A stretch of DNA of 64,000 nucleotides from Gemmatimonadota bacterium (GTDB lineage Bacteria; Gemmatimonadota; Gemmatimonadetes; Longimicrobiales; Gaopeijiaceae). Shown here piece by piece: positions 45,481 through 54,254 of the stretch. Below the pieces are notes generated by a model, which saw only the letters and a program-made list of their open reading frames with translations, was not told the origin of the DNA and did not search any database. Every line of letters starts with the position of its first letter. Within the stretch, counting starts at the first letter, position 1. The position numbers were made by a program, and so were the translations under genes. The DNA lies in NCBI GenBank assembly GCA_028875075.1, contig JAPPGF010000011.1:62001-126000 (forward strand), given 5' to 3'.

Positions 45481-46521
45481 ATGAAGATCGGCTTGGTGGG
45501 CTTCGCGGGGTCGGGCAAGACGACTGTCTTCAATACGATGACAGGACTCGATGTCCCAGTCGGCTTCGGGGGTGAACTGAGGCATGGCGTCGTACGTGTT
45601 CCGGACAAGCGTGTTGATGCGCTCTCGCGAGTCTTCTCCCCGAGGAAGACCACGTACGCCGAGATAAGCTTTACGGACATCCCCGGCGAGCATGGCGCCG
45701 AGCAGAAGGGCCTCTCCACGAGAGCACTCCAGCAGATCCGCGACCAGGATGCGGTCTGCCTCGTGCTGCGCGACTTCGTGAACCCCGCCATCAAGCTGAG
45801 ACCCGATCCGCTGCGCGATCTCGAAGCGTTCCACCTGGAAGGTAGCTTTGCCGACTATGGCATCGTCGAGCGCAGATTGGAGCGAGGCAGGAAGGAGCGG
45901 GCAGCGGCCCAGGAGATGGCTGCGTTTGAGCGTATGAAGCGTGCGCTCGAGGGTGGCAAGCCGTTGCGGAGCATCCCTACCACCGAGCTCGATCGAGGCC
46001 AACTCAAGGGCTACGGGCTCATCACAGATCGGCCACTGTTGGTCATTGTCAACCGTGGCGAGGCGCGGGCGGGCAAATCGCTCGGCCAGCAGCTAGCGCA
46101 ACGCATCGCCGCGTTGGACGCCGCTGGCCTCGCGTTCTCGGCCAGCGTTGAGGCCGAAGTCGCGGCGCTCGAGCCATCCGAGCAAGCCGCCTTCCTCGAA
46201 GGCATGGGCCTCGCGGAATCTGCGCTCGCGCGTTTCATCCGGACCGCTTACGGGTTACTCGACCTAGTCTCCTTCTTCACGGTCGGCCCGGACGAGGTCC
46301 GCGCCTGGTCGATCCGCCGCGGTACCAAGGCGCGACAAGCAGCTGGTACTATCCACTCCGACCTGGAGCGAGGCTTTATTCGCGCCGAGGTCATCCCCTA
46401 CACGGTCTTCATGGAGCACGGCTCCGAACAGGCCGTGAAAAGCGCTGGCTTGCTCCAAGTCGAGGGCAAGGGCTACGAAGTCTCCGACGGCGACATCGTA
46501 CACGTCCGGTTTAACGTCTAG
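45481..46521 (+). CDS. YchF-like OBG-type GTPase with C-terminal TGS-like domain
   Basis: 346 residues, ATG five bases after GGAG. P-loop GFAGSGKTT, then FTDIPGEHGAEQKGL (G3, DxPG) and IVNRGE (G4 of the NxxE type used by YchF). The middle 150 residues include a coiled-coil insert. The C-terminus (FFTVGPDEVRAWSIRRGT, IHSDLERGFIRAEVIPYTVF, VSDGDIVHVRFNV) matches the TGS-like domain of YchF/DUF933 proteins. Such proteins bind ATP or GTP and associate with ribosomes. It is shorter and more divergent than standard YchF, so it is probably a paralogue. Confidence 0.85.
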   Translation: MKIGLVGFAGSGKTTVFNTMTGLDVPVGFGGELRHGVVRVPDKRVDALSRVFSPRKTTYAEISFTDIPGEHGAEQKGLSTRALQQIRDQDAVCLVLRDFVNPAIKLRPDPLRDLEAFHLEGSFADYGIVERRLERGRKERAAAQEMAAFERMKRALEGGKPLRSIPTTELDRGQLKGYGLITDRPLLVIVNRGEARAGKSLGQQLAQRIAALDAAGLAFSASVEAEVAALEPSEQAAFLEGMGLAESALARFIRTAYGLLDLVSFFTVGPDEVRAWSIRRGTKARQAAGTIHSDLERGFIRAEVIPYTVFMEHGSEQAVKSAGLLQVEGKGYEVSDGDIVHVRFNV

Positions 46522-46722
46522 CCAAGCCAACGTTACTGGGCTTTCTTCACGTGACCGTGCAGGTGTGCACCGCCTCTCATCGGATCAGGGCTGGCGAACA
46601 GATCGCGCACGTGAGGCGCATGGGTGGTGACTCGCGGAGGAACGAGAGTACACTCGGGGAATCGGGCGGATGTCTACGGGGCGTCCGGCTGCACACGTGC
46701 CACAGCGGATGCGGAGGGAACC

Positions 46723-47244
46723 ATGGTCCACTTCTTGCCGTCGCAGGTCGCCGGGCTCTCGATTTCGCGCCGCGGCGCTCCCGTGGGTGGTGAGGTGACG
46801 GTGGCTTTGGGAGGAATGTTGCCGGGCACGCCGATCATCATCGGGTTCGGATCGCTCGCGGCGCACGAGCTGGTCGCTGAGGTGGACACCGACGCTGAAG
46901 GTTCCATTAGCGTCGACATCATTATTCCCTATTGGGCCGAGCTTGATCAGCCGCATTTCTTCTTCTACGCGTTTGCCGACCAGAGGCCGCGGGGCTTCTC
47001 GCAAGCGTTGCACGTCACAGCGGCGGACGGCACGGCACGCGTGAGAGGAATTGTCCGTCTTACAAGCGACAGCGGGAGCTGCGTGTCGCTCAGCGGGCCG
47101 AGCGAGACGCCCTACATGCTCGAAGGCGTGACCGGGAGTTGGGCGGTCGGGACGCAGGTCTCGGCCGTGGGCACTATCACGGAAGAACCGTCCTGCAGCG
47201 GTGAAGGAATACCAGTCGCTGTGCGGCAGATCGACGCCGTCTGA
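46723..47244 (+). CDS. Small two-domain protein, C-terminus DUF5818-like
   Basis: 173 residues from ATG 46723, five bases after GGAGG. A beta-rich N-terminal domain (LSISRRGAPVGGEVTVALGG, TPIIIGFG) could be an Ig-like fold. The C-terminal 70 residues (VRGIVRLTSDSGSCVSLSGP, YMLEG, GTQVSAVGTI) look like a DUF5818 small barrel with two conserved cysteines. No clear signal peptide is present from this start; an earlier GTG would add a cysteine-bearing segment. Function unknown. Confidence 0.6.
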   Translation: MVHFLPSQVAGLSISRRGAPVGGEVTVALGGMLPGTPIIIGFGSLAAHELVAEVDTDAEGSISVDIIIPYWAELDQPHFFFYAFADQRPRGFSQALHVTAADGTARVRGIVRLTSDSGSCVSLSGPSETPYMLEGVTGSWAVGTQVSAVGTITEEPSCSGEGIPVAVRQIDAV

Positions 47245-47560
47245 GCAGCGGAGCTGCTCGATGTCGCGAACATCGCGATCACCGAGGACGGGCTAGAGTT
47301 CCCGCTCCACCACGCCGTCCGGAGTGATGGTGGCCGCGACGGCCCCGGTCCTGACTAGGACGGCGGTTGCCTCGCACGCCCGGCGTGGCCGCCGCGTCCG
47401 TAGTGATGTCTACGGCCAGATCGGAGGGATCTATGCCCTGGCCGATCACTTGTCGGTTGTTCCCAAGTGGTTGCGCAGAGCGATCTGACTACTCGAGTCG
47501 GCTGACCGGCTACACACCGATCTGCTCGGTCCGCCCGATGGCGAAACCGTCTCGCTCTGC
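47245..47560. other. Convergent intergenic region
   Basis: 316 bases between the DUF5818-like gene (plus) and the TonB receptor (minus). A minus-strand stretch near 47380-47455 reads QVIGQGIDPSDLAVDITTDA, which looks somewhat protein-like, but it has no start, stop or neighbour to support it. No terminator found. Confidence 0.35.
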
Positions 47561-50395
47561 CTACCAACTGTACTCGGCCTTCACATAGACGAATCCGCCA
47601 CTGGCGCCGAAGGGCGTCGCCGAGCTGTAGATGTTTCCCGCCACCGCAGCCGCGTCGGGGTTCTCCTGGGGGTACTGATTGAGCGCGTTCTGCGCGCCGA
47701 TGGTGACACTCGCTGCCGTCGTCACCGGGTAGGACGCCTCCAGGTCGACAAGGTACTCGCCGGGGTAGGTGCGGTCGTCACGCGAATCGAACCAGCCGGA
47801 GTAGTAGCTAAGCCGCGCAAGCGCCGAGACGGCGCCCAGCGTCTTCCGTGCCGATGCCGTCCAGCGCGTGCCGGGCAGCGCATCCTCCAGCTGCCGGATG
47901 CGGACATCGTCGAGCACTTTGGGGTTGTAGCGGGTCACCTTCGTGTTCGTATGGTTGAAGGCCAGGTTGAACTCGGCGCCGCCCGCCCCGTCGGGAACGA
48001 AGGACGCCACGACGTCGAACCCCTGTGTGCGCGTGTCGAACTCGTTGGTGAAGAAGCGGAAGTTGGCCAGGTTCCGTGCGCTCGTGATCCCCTCCGAGAT
48101 GAGGCGTTCGGCGTCCGCGGGATCGAGTGAGAAGACCTGGCTCAGCGCGAGCCGATCGGATAGGACGATCCGGAAGTAGTCGGCCGAAGCCGTGAACGCA
48201 CCGGCGTCGACTACGAAGCCGAAGCTGGCGTTCACCGACTTCTCGGCATCGAGCGGCTTGCCACCCGTGAGTTCCGCCACCCTGGACGTCGAAGGAATCG
48301 TGCCGTTGTTGACGAGTTCCCGCAGGTTGCGATCGAACTGCGTCGAGACGTTGAAGGCGTTCTGCTGCCCGGGCGTCGGCGCCCTGAACCCGGTACTGAT
48401 ACTGCCACGGATGGCCAGGGCTTCGCCAAGGGCGAGTCGCGCCGCCGCCTTCCCGTTCACGGTCGTGCCGAAGTCCTCGAAGCGCTCGGTTCGGAGCGCC
48501 GCGCCGACGGTCCACCGGTCGTCCCGGCTCCGCATCTCCAGGTCGCCGTAGACGGCGAAGTTGACCCGGTGCCAGCCCCCCGCCGCGATGTCGCTGAAGC
48601 CGGGAAAGCCGTTGGAGCCGGCGCTGAACCCCTGCGCGGCGAAGGGCCCGATCACCCACGACGCGTCCTCGCCGATTCCGATTTCGAAGTGCTCGTCGCG
48701 GAACTCCGCGCCACCGGCGACGTTGACCACATCGTTCAGTGCATAGTTGAGATCGATGTTGAGGTTCAGTTCCGACTGCTCGTAGATGCCGGGATCGAAG
48801 GACGCAGGCGACTCCGGTCCCAGCGACGCATTGACCGTGTTGTCGATGAAGAAATCGACCGCGTTCCGCCCCAGGCCGGCGCTTACGTCCCACAGCAGAC
48901 CGCCGCGGGTGTGCCCCTTGATGCCCACCACGACCGAGGCGTCCAGCGCGTGACCCCCGAACTGGGGCGTGAACCCTCCGGGGAAGAGCTCCTGGAAGGT
49001 GAAGCAGTTGGGGTCCTCGAACACGCGGTCCAGCGCGAACGGGTCCGGAACCCAGTTGACGATGTTGACCACGGGGCATCCGGCCGAGCCGTCGAGTTCC
49101 CCGTCGCGGGCGTCGAGCAGATCACCGACCAGCAGCGTCTCGCCTCCGTCAAGGCTGAAGACCCCCGCCCGTGTGTTGGGGTTGCGGAAGAAGAAGCCGC
49201 CGGTGACGGTCTCGGTCGCGTAGTTGGCATGCCCGTAGAGCTGCAAGCCATCGCCGAGAAAGCGGCCGAAGTTGCCCCACAGCTTGAAGTCGTTGTCGAC
49301 GGTGGGCGCACCCCAGATCTGGGCCGGATCACGTACGTGCGTGTTCCCCGCCGCGATCAGTGCCGCCGCGTCGTCGCGCTGCACGCTACGGCTCGTGGGA
49401 TTCGACTCGCCGAATTCGGCGCTGAGGTTGGCGAAGCCGTTCTCGCCGAGCGGAAGCCCGATGTTGCCGGCGAGGGTGTACGACTCGCCGTCGCCCTCCC
49501 AGAAGGTCCCGGTGCGGAACTCGAGGCTTCCGCCGGAAGGTGAGTCCTTGAGCGTGAAGTTCATCACTCCAGCGACGGCGTCGGAGCCGTACTGAGCCGA
49601 CGCCCCGTCGCGGAGCACCTCCGCCTGGCGTACCGCGATAGCGGGGATCGACGAGATGTCGGGGCCTTGGGCGCCGTCGGCGAACCCGCCGCCGATCCAG
49701 GTGATCACTCCGGCGCGGTGGCGGCGCTTGCCGTTGACCAGCACCAGCGTGTGATCGGGAGCCAATCCGCGCAGACTGGCGGGCCGGATGATCCGGGCCG
49801 CGTCGCCTGTGGCCTGCGGGTTGACGTTGAAGGACGGAATCACGGTGCGGAGCAAGTCGTTGAGGTCGGTGTCGCCCTGATCGACGAAGTTCCGTGAGGC
49901 GATGGCGTCGATCGGCACGGCCGACTGCGTGACCGTGCGCGGCCGCGCCCGACTGCCCACCACGACCAGCCCTTCGAGCGCGACGGCAGTCTCGTGCAAC
50001 TCGATATCGAGGCGAAGTGTCTGGCCGTCAGTGAGGGTGATCTCTCTGACCTCGTCGCCGAAGCCGATGCTGGCGAACTCAACCATGTGCGTGCCTGGCG
50101 GGATGTCCGTGACCACATATTGGCCGTCCGGATCGGTGATTCCGCCCAAGCCAAGCGCCGGCAAACTGATCTGCACCCCGGCGAGCGGCACGCCGGTGGC
50201 GGCGTGGCGTATGGTGCCTTCGAGGCCGGCCTGCGCCGACACGGAGAGTGGAGTGAGGACCGATGCTGTGAGGAAGAGTGGGGCGATCAGGGTCCGGGTG
50301 AAATCCCTGTTCGACTCTTCGCGACGGCTGCTATTGCACCAAACCTGGATCACGCCGAAGGTCGCCTTCATCTGGGCGTGGAGCACCGCGCTCAT
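47561..50395 (-). CDS. TonB-dependent outer-membrane receptor
   Basis: 944 residues. A CarboxypepD-regulatory-like domain (about 55-135, GLEGTIRHAATGVPLAGVQISLP) precedes the plug (about 145-280: VPIDAIASRNFVDQGDTDLNDLLRTVIPSFN, RGLAPDHTLVLVNGKRRHRAG, QYGSDAVAGVMNFTLK) and the 22-strand barrel that ends in VYVKAEYSW. Start ATG 50395 overlaps the stop of the small upstream ORF as ATGA and has GGAG upstream; the export signal (LIAPLFLTASVLTPLSVSAQ) begins about 35 residues in, which is late. It imports a large ligand, perhaps a siderophore or glycan; ligand unknown. Confidence 0.92.
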   Translation of the reverse strand: MSAVLHAQMKATFGVIQVWCNSSRREESNRDFTRTLIAPLFLTASVLTPLSVSAQAGLEGTIRHAATGVPLAGVQISLPALGLGGITDPDGQYVVTDIPPGTHMVEFASIGFGDEVREITLTDGQTLRLDIELHETAVALEGLVVVGSRARPRTVTQSAVPIDAIASRNFVDQGDTDLNDLLRTVIPSFNVNPQATGDAARIIRPASLRGLAPDHTLVLVNGKRRHRAGVITWIGGGFADGAQGPDISSIPAIAVRQAEVLRDGASAQYGSDAVAGVMNFTLKDSPSGGSLEFRTGTFWEGDGESYTLAGNIGLPLGENGFANLSAEFGESNPTSRSVQRDDAAALIAAGNTHVRDPAQIWGAPTVDNDFKLWGNFGRFLGDGLQLYGHANYATETVTGGFFFRNPNTRAGVFSLDGGETLLVGDLLDARDGELDGSAGCPVVNIVNWVPDPFALDRVFEDPNCFTFQELFPGGFTPQFGGHALDASVVVGIKGHTRGGLLWDVSAGLGRNAVDFFIDNTVNASLGPESPASFDPGIYEQSELNLNIDLNYALNDVVNVAGGAEFRDEHFEIGIGEDASWVIGPFAAQGFSAGSNGFPGFSDIAAGGWHRVNFAVYGDLEMRSRDDRWTVGAALRTERFEDFGTTVNGKAAARLALGEALAIRGSISTGFRAPTPGQQNAFNVSTQFDRNLRELVNNGTIPSTSRVAELTGGKPLDAEKSVNASFGFVVDAGAFTASADYFRIVLSDRLALSQVFSLDPADAERLISEGITSARNLANFRFFTNEFDTRTQGFDVVASFVPDGAGGAEFNLAFNHTNTKVTRYNPKVLDDVRIRQLEDALPGTRWTASARKTLGAVSALARLSYYSGWFDSRDDRTYPGEYLVDLEASYPVTTAASVTIGAQNALNQYPQENPDAAAVAGNIYSSATPFGASGGFVYVKAEYSW

Positions 50396-50592
50396 TGCCC
50401 TGCTCCCGCCTGGGCGCGCGCGCCGACCTTGCGCCCGACGATGAAGAGCCGTCTGTCGAGTCGGCCGACCATGGTCGCCAGCGTCTCGATGCTACTGTCG
50501 ACCCAGTCCAGCCGGTCCAGGACTGCGTCGAACCGCTTCGCTAGTGGCAGGATCGCGTCGAGGCCCTGTTGGTTGGCTGACTCGTCGGACAT
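50392..50592 (-). CDS. Small hypothetical protein coupled to the TonB receptor
   Basis: 66 residues with an amphipathic helical pattern (AILPLAKRFDAVLDRLDWVDSS, then METMVGRLDRRLF-like). The stop TGA overlaps the receptor start as ATGA. The Shine-Dalgarno is weak (AGG right next to the ATG). I do not recognise the family. Coupling and composition favour a real gene, but it is short and unconfirmed. Confidence 0.42.
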   Translation of the reverse strand: MSDESANQQGLDAILPLAKRFDAVLDRLDWVDSSIETLATMVGRLDRRLFIVGRKVGARAQAGAGQ

Positions 50593-50890
50593 CCTGGCAA
50601 TGGCCCGGGAACAGCCAGTACACGATCGTCAGCAACAGTAGTGTGGGTCGGTTGCGGCCCGCCAGCGGCAGGACCGCAACGTACGCAAGATCGTTCCCGA
50701 CGCATCGCCCGACACCCGGGCCCCTCAGGCCCGCCCGTACGCTGTGCACCTATCTGCAGTGCGGCGCACGTGATGGGATCTGCTGGTCGAGGCCAGAGCT
50801 GCTGTGACCGCCGTGTGGCCGTTCTCCGGTCGTGGCACCACCAGACGAGCTAGCCTTCGTTCCCTCTTGGAGGAAGCGGACAGATCAGCT
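50593..50890. other. Non-coding gap before the symporter end
   Basis: About 300 bases between two minus-strand units. It should contain the promoter of the small ORF and TonB receptor. I see no repeat, hairpin or convincing promoter. Confidence 0.4.
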
Positions 50891-52576
50891 CTACCCAGGC
50901 ATCTCGCCACGACGCTCGGCGCCGGCGGGCCCGAACAGTAGTCCGACGGCCAACACCGTCACCGCGCCGATCACGTTGTGCCAGAGAAAGGAGATGCTGG
51001 GCGTGAGAAAGCTCACTGCGGCCACAACACCCATCCCTGCGAACAGGCCGTAGAACGCACCGGCAGCACGCGCGCGGCGCACCAGCGCGAGCAGGAAGAC
51101 ACCCAAGATCGAGCCGTAGAAGAAGGATCCGAAGCGGTTCACAACTTCGATCAGCGAGCCGAGCTGCACGGCATAGACGGCCACCACGCAGCAGAATGTA
51201 CCCCAGAACGCAGTCGCAAGCTTAGACACGATCAGGTAGTGCCGTTCGCTGGCTTCTCGTCGTACGAGGCGGCGGTACACGTCGATCACCGATGTTGTGG
51301 CCAACGAGTTCAACTCGGCCGCGATCGTCGACATGGCCGCCGCAAGCACAGCGGCAATGAAGAGCCCAGGGAGTAGGGGTGGCAATTCGTGCAACACGAA
51401 CGCCGCGATCACATAGTTGACGTCCCTGGAACCCTCCCCCGTCACTTCCTCGGCAAGCGCAAGGGCCTCGGCACGCACTTCCTGCACGACAGCATCGCCC
51501 GCGGTGAACGTCGTGCGCGCCGACTCCGCTTCCGCACCACCCGCCGCCACCACGCCTGCCGCGGAGCGCCGCTCTGCCAGCGCCACCTCGAAACGCTCCA
51601 AGAGTTCCGAATACTCCGCGGCCCGCCCCGACGCCAGCACCTCCGCCTCGTGCGCGGGGTTGAAGAGCAGCGGCTGCGGGCGGAAGGAGTAGTAAGCGAA
51701 CACCAGCACGCCGACGAGCAAGACGAGGGCCTGAAGGGGGATTTTCCAGTACGCGCTCATGAGCAGCGACCCGCGCGCCTCGTTGACCGAGCGCGCCGCC
51801 AGGTAGCGCTGAACTTGGCTCTGATCGGTGCCGAAGTACGACATCATCAGAAAGGTCCCGCCGATCAGGCCGGACCAGAACGTGTACGTCTCGGTCGGAT
51901 CGAGCCGGAAGTCGAACGCGTTCAACCGTCCGGTTGTGCCTGCCACGCGCAGCGCTCCGTCCAAGCCGACGCCCTCGGGCATTCCAGCCACAACCGCACC
52001 GATGATGCCGAGCAACCCGAGCACGATGATGACCATCTGCTTGACGTCAGCCCACGCCACCGCCTGAACACCGCCCAATGCAGCGTAGGCTGCTGCTGGG
52101 AGCCCTACTAGCGCAACCGCGAGCGGCAGAGACCACCCGAAAAGCGCGGAGAGGATCACCGCAGGCGCTGAGATCACGACCCCGGCCGCCATCGCCCGAG
52201 AGAGTAGAAAGAGTACGCTCGTAAGCGTGCGCGTGCGGGCGTCGAAGCGCTTCTCGAGGTATTGGTACGCCGTATAGACACGGGCGCGCAGCAACAGCGG
52301 TACAATCGTGACGCCGAGGATCAACATCGCGAGCGGCAGCCCGAGATAGAACTGGATGAAGCGGACACCGTCGGTGGCGCCCTGACCGGTGGTACCGACC
52401 AAGGTTATTGCGGACAGTTGCGTCGCCATTACGGAGAGCCCGACCACCCACCAAGGCAGGCTCCGATTGGCTAGGAGGAAGCCCTCCATACGATCGGTGC
52501 CACGCGCACGCCGTAGTCCGTCCCACACGATGTAGACGACGTATGCAATGACGATAGCCCAGTCGACTGGATGCAT
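50891..52576 (-). CDS. Sodium:solute symporter (SSS family)
   Basis: 561 residues with 13 or so membrane helices. The sodium-symporter pattern is seen in GFLLANRSLPWWVVGLSVMATQLSAITLVGTTG and in ALGGVQAVAWADVKQMVIIVLG. A long soluble insert (about residues 300-385, rich in Ala and Glu) lies between helices. It starts four bases after the small membrane-protein gene. Substrates in this family include sugars, amino acids, proline, pantothenate and nucleosides; this one is unspecified. Confidence 0.93.
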   Translation of the reverse strand: MHPVDWAIVIAYVVYIVWDGLRRARGTDRMEGFLLANRSLPWWVVGLSVMATQLSAITLVGTTGQGATDGVRFIQFYLGLPLAMLILGVTIVPLLLRARVYTAYQYLEKRFDARTRTLTSVLFLLSRAMAAGVVISAPAVILSALFGWSLPLAVALVGLPAAAYAALGGVQAVAWADVKQMVIIVLGLLGIIGAVVAGMPEGVGLDGALRVAGTTGRLNAFDFRLDPTETYTFWSGLIGGTFLMMSYFGTDQSQVQRYLAARSVNEARGSLLMSAYWKIPLQALVLLVGVLVFAYYSFRPQPLLFNPAHEAEVLASGRAAEYSELLERFEVALAERRSAAGVVAAGGAEAESARTTFTAGDAVVQEVRAEALALAEEVTGEGSRDVNYVIAAFVLHELPPLLPGLFIAAVLAAAMSTIAAELNSLATTSVIDVYRRLVRREASERHYLIVSKLATAFWGTFCCVVAVYAVQLGSLIEVVNRFGSFFYGSILGVFLLALVRRARAAGAFYGLFAGMGVVAAVSFLTPSISFLWHNVIGAVTVLAVGLLFGPAGAERRGEMPG

Positions 52577-52580
52577 CCCC

Positions 52581-52727
52581 TTAGGGCGTCCCGTACCGAG
52601 CGTTGAGCAGCCACAGCGCGATCATGGCCAGGACCTGCACAACGAAGACCTTGATGGCCACCCGCTTGACGCGTGCTCGGCCCTCGGTATCGGTTTCGAG
52701 ATTGGGGTCGACCAAGTGCTCAGCCAC
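52581..52727 (-). CDS. 48-residue membrane protein, symporter partner candidate
   Basis: GTG 52727 to TAA 52581. It reads VAEHLVDPNLETDTEGRARV, then one membrane helix (KVFVVQVLAMIALWLL) ending NARYGTP. The start overlaps the previous gene by eight bases and the stop is four bases before the symporter ATG. The frame, the charged head plus single helix, and the gapless fit between two genes support a real gene. It may be a small subunit or regulator of the transporter. Confidence 0.68.
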   Translation of the reverse strand: MAEHLVDPNLETDTEGRARVKRVAIKVFVVQVLAMIALWLLNARYGTP

Positions 52728-54009
52728 CGGCCGGACCCGGACCCGGGGGCACAAGCGAAGTGAAATCTGTCTGCAACTGACCGCTAGAGATGTAGTCGAT
52801 CACCGCAGCCACAGCCTCCGCCTGGCTGACGACGGGCAACTCGATCGTGTAAACGGCCTCACCCTCCATCACGCCGGACTCGGGAAAACGGACTGCCGTG
52901 AGACTCATGACTTCGCCAGCCGCCAGCCGATCGAGCACAGGTTTCCGGACAGGTGCCATGTAGGCAATCGGCGCTCCAGTCGCGGCGCTGGCGCTCCAGA
53001 TCACATCGTCGGCCAGATTGGCTAGACCGCCGAAATGGAGGAAGTAGTAGGACTCACCGCCGAGGGGGGTCCAGACGTCGAGCCGAATCGCCAATCCGGG
53101 AACCAGCTGGAAACGAGGGTGCTCGAACGTCAGGCCCAGCGAGTCGAGCGCGGCCTCAAAGCGCGCAACATCCTCTGGCTCGACCACGGTCTTGTCTTGA
53201 AGCATGGGCTCGATGCCCACGACGACGGCGACGTTGCCGCGTGTCGCGCTCGCGTTTGTGCTGGCTCCACCCAGCGTGCCCTGGGCGGTGAGTCCTAGCC
53301 GCGAGGGCTGGGACCACGGACGAAGGGTCTCAATGCCCCACAGGTCTTCAGGCGCCTCCATGAGCCGGAATCGGCCGCTCGGCGTGCCGCCTCGCGCTTC
53401 CGCACACAGCGCGTTTTGCGTCTCCCCACACGCTTCGAGCACGAAACTCCGGACGAACATCACGCCCAGGCACGCATCTGCCGACTGCAGCAGGTCGCCC
53501 GTGGCAGCCACCATGGTGTCGGCCTCCGCCGTGGCCGCGTCGCCGGCTTCACGTACCTGCGCCAGAATGGCTTCACGCCCCTCGGTGCGTTGTGCCTGGA
53601 GAGTCGTGTCGCCCGTTGCCAGGAACTGCCGCGCGAGCCCCTGATCGGCCTCGTACCACTCAAGCACGGCCTGCTCGATTGGATCATCGGTGTCGAAGGG
53701 TGTCGCTCGGGTCGTGTCTTCCAACGCCACCGCGTCGACCAGTTGGCCTAGACGCTGAGTGCGCGTGCGCACCGGATTGAGCGCCTCGTTGAGCGCGTCC
53801 AGCCGTGCGAGCAGCGGAACACAACGCCGTGAGCGCGTAGCTTCCACCTCCAGAAGAGAACGTGGCCACGGCCCCTCGTCGGACAGAGAATCCAGCGCCG
53901 CGACCTCAGGGGCGGGCTCGGGCGCTGGGGCCTGTCCAGAGATGGGAGGGGCTTCGGATAGAACTCCGACAAAAGCCAGCAAGACAGCCAGCGCAATGTT
54001 GGTCTTCAC
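52720..54009 (-). CDS. Exported protein of unknown family
   Basis: 429 residues from GTG 54009, six bases after GGAG. The signal peptide is VKTNIALAVLLAFVGVLSEAPPISGQ. The first half of the mature part is helical (charge-rich, DTDDPIEQAVLEWYEADQGLARQF), with several cysteines (CLGVMFVRSFVLEACGETQNALC) that could form disulfides. The second half is beta-rich and contains DDVIWSASAATGAPIAYMAPVR. I do not recognise it. It is the first gene of a three-gene operon with the 48-residue protein and the symporter, so it may bind the transported solute. Confidence 0.72.
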   Translation of the reverse strand: MKTNIALAVLLAFVGVLSEAPPISGQAPAPEPAPEVAALDSLSDEGPWPRSLLEVEATRSRRCVPLLARLDALNEALNPVRTRTQRLGQLVDAVALEDTTRATPFDTDDPIEQAVLEWYEADQGLARQFLATGDTTLQAQRTEGREAILAQVREAGDAATAEADTMVAATGDLLQSADACLGVMFVRSFVLEACGETQNALCAEARGGTPSGRFRLMEAPEDLWGIETLRPWSQPSRLGLTAQGTLGGASTNASATRGNVAVVVGIEPMLQDKTVVEPEDVARFEAALDSLGLTFEHPRFQLVPGLAIRLDVWTPLGGESYYFLHFGGLANLADDVIWSASAATGAPIAYMAPVRKPVLDRLAAGEVMSLTAVRFPESGVMEGEAVYTIELPVVSQAEAVAAVIDYISSGQLQTDFTSLVPPGPGPAGG

Positions 54010-54254
54010 CTGATACTCCGAGAGGCGCAAGATTGATGGTTCGTGTGGCAGCGGCCCGACCAGGGCCGAGATACCGCGGGCTGCGCCGCCCAATACCGGC
54101 CGCAGGAATCTCCCGGTACTCGCGGCCGGGGACGACAGCATCTAGTGTGTCACTCACGACGCCAGCGGGCCAGACCTGTGCACCTCGCCCGGAGGACGTA
54201 GATGTCTATCTGTTGTGAAGACCGCTCAGCAGCGCTGGGCGCTGCATCGGGAAC

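Noticed and set aside
47808-49079. 423-codon minus-strand ORF within the TonB receptor
   Set aside because: Alternative frame of the same strand with RGRR-rich composition; the receptor frame has conserved plug and barrel motifs.
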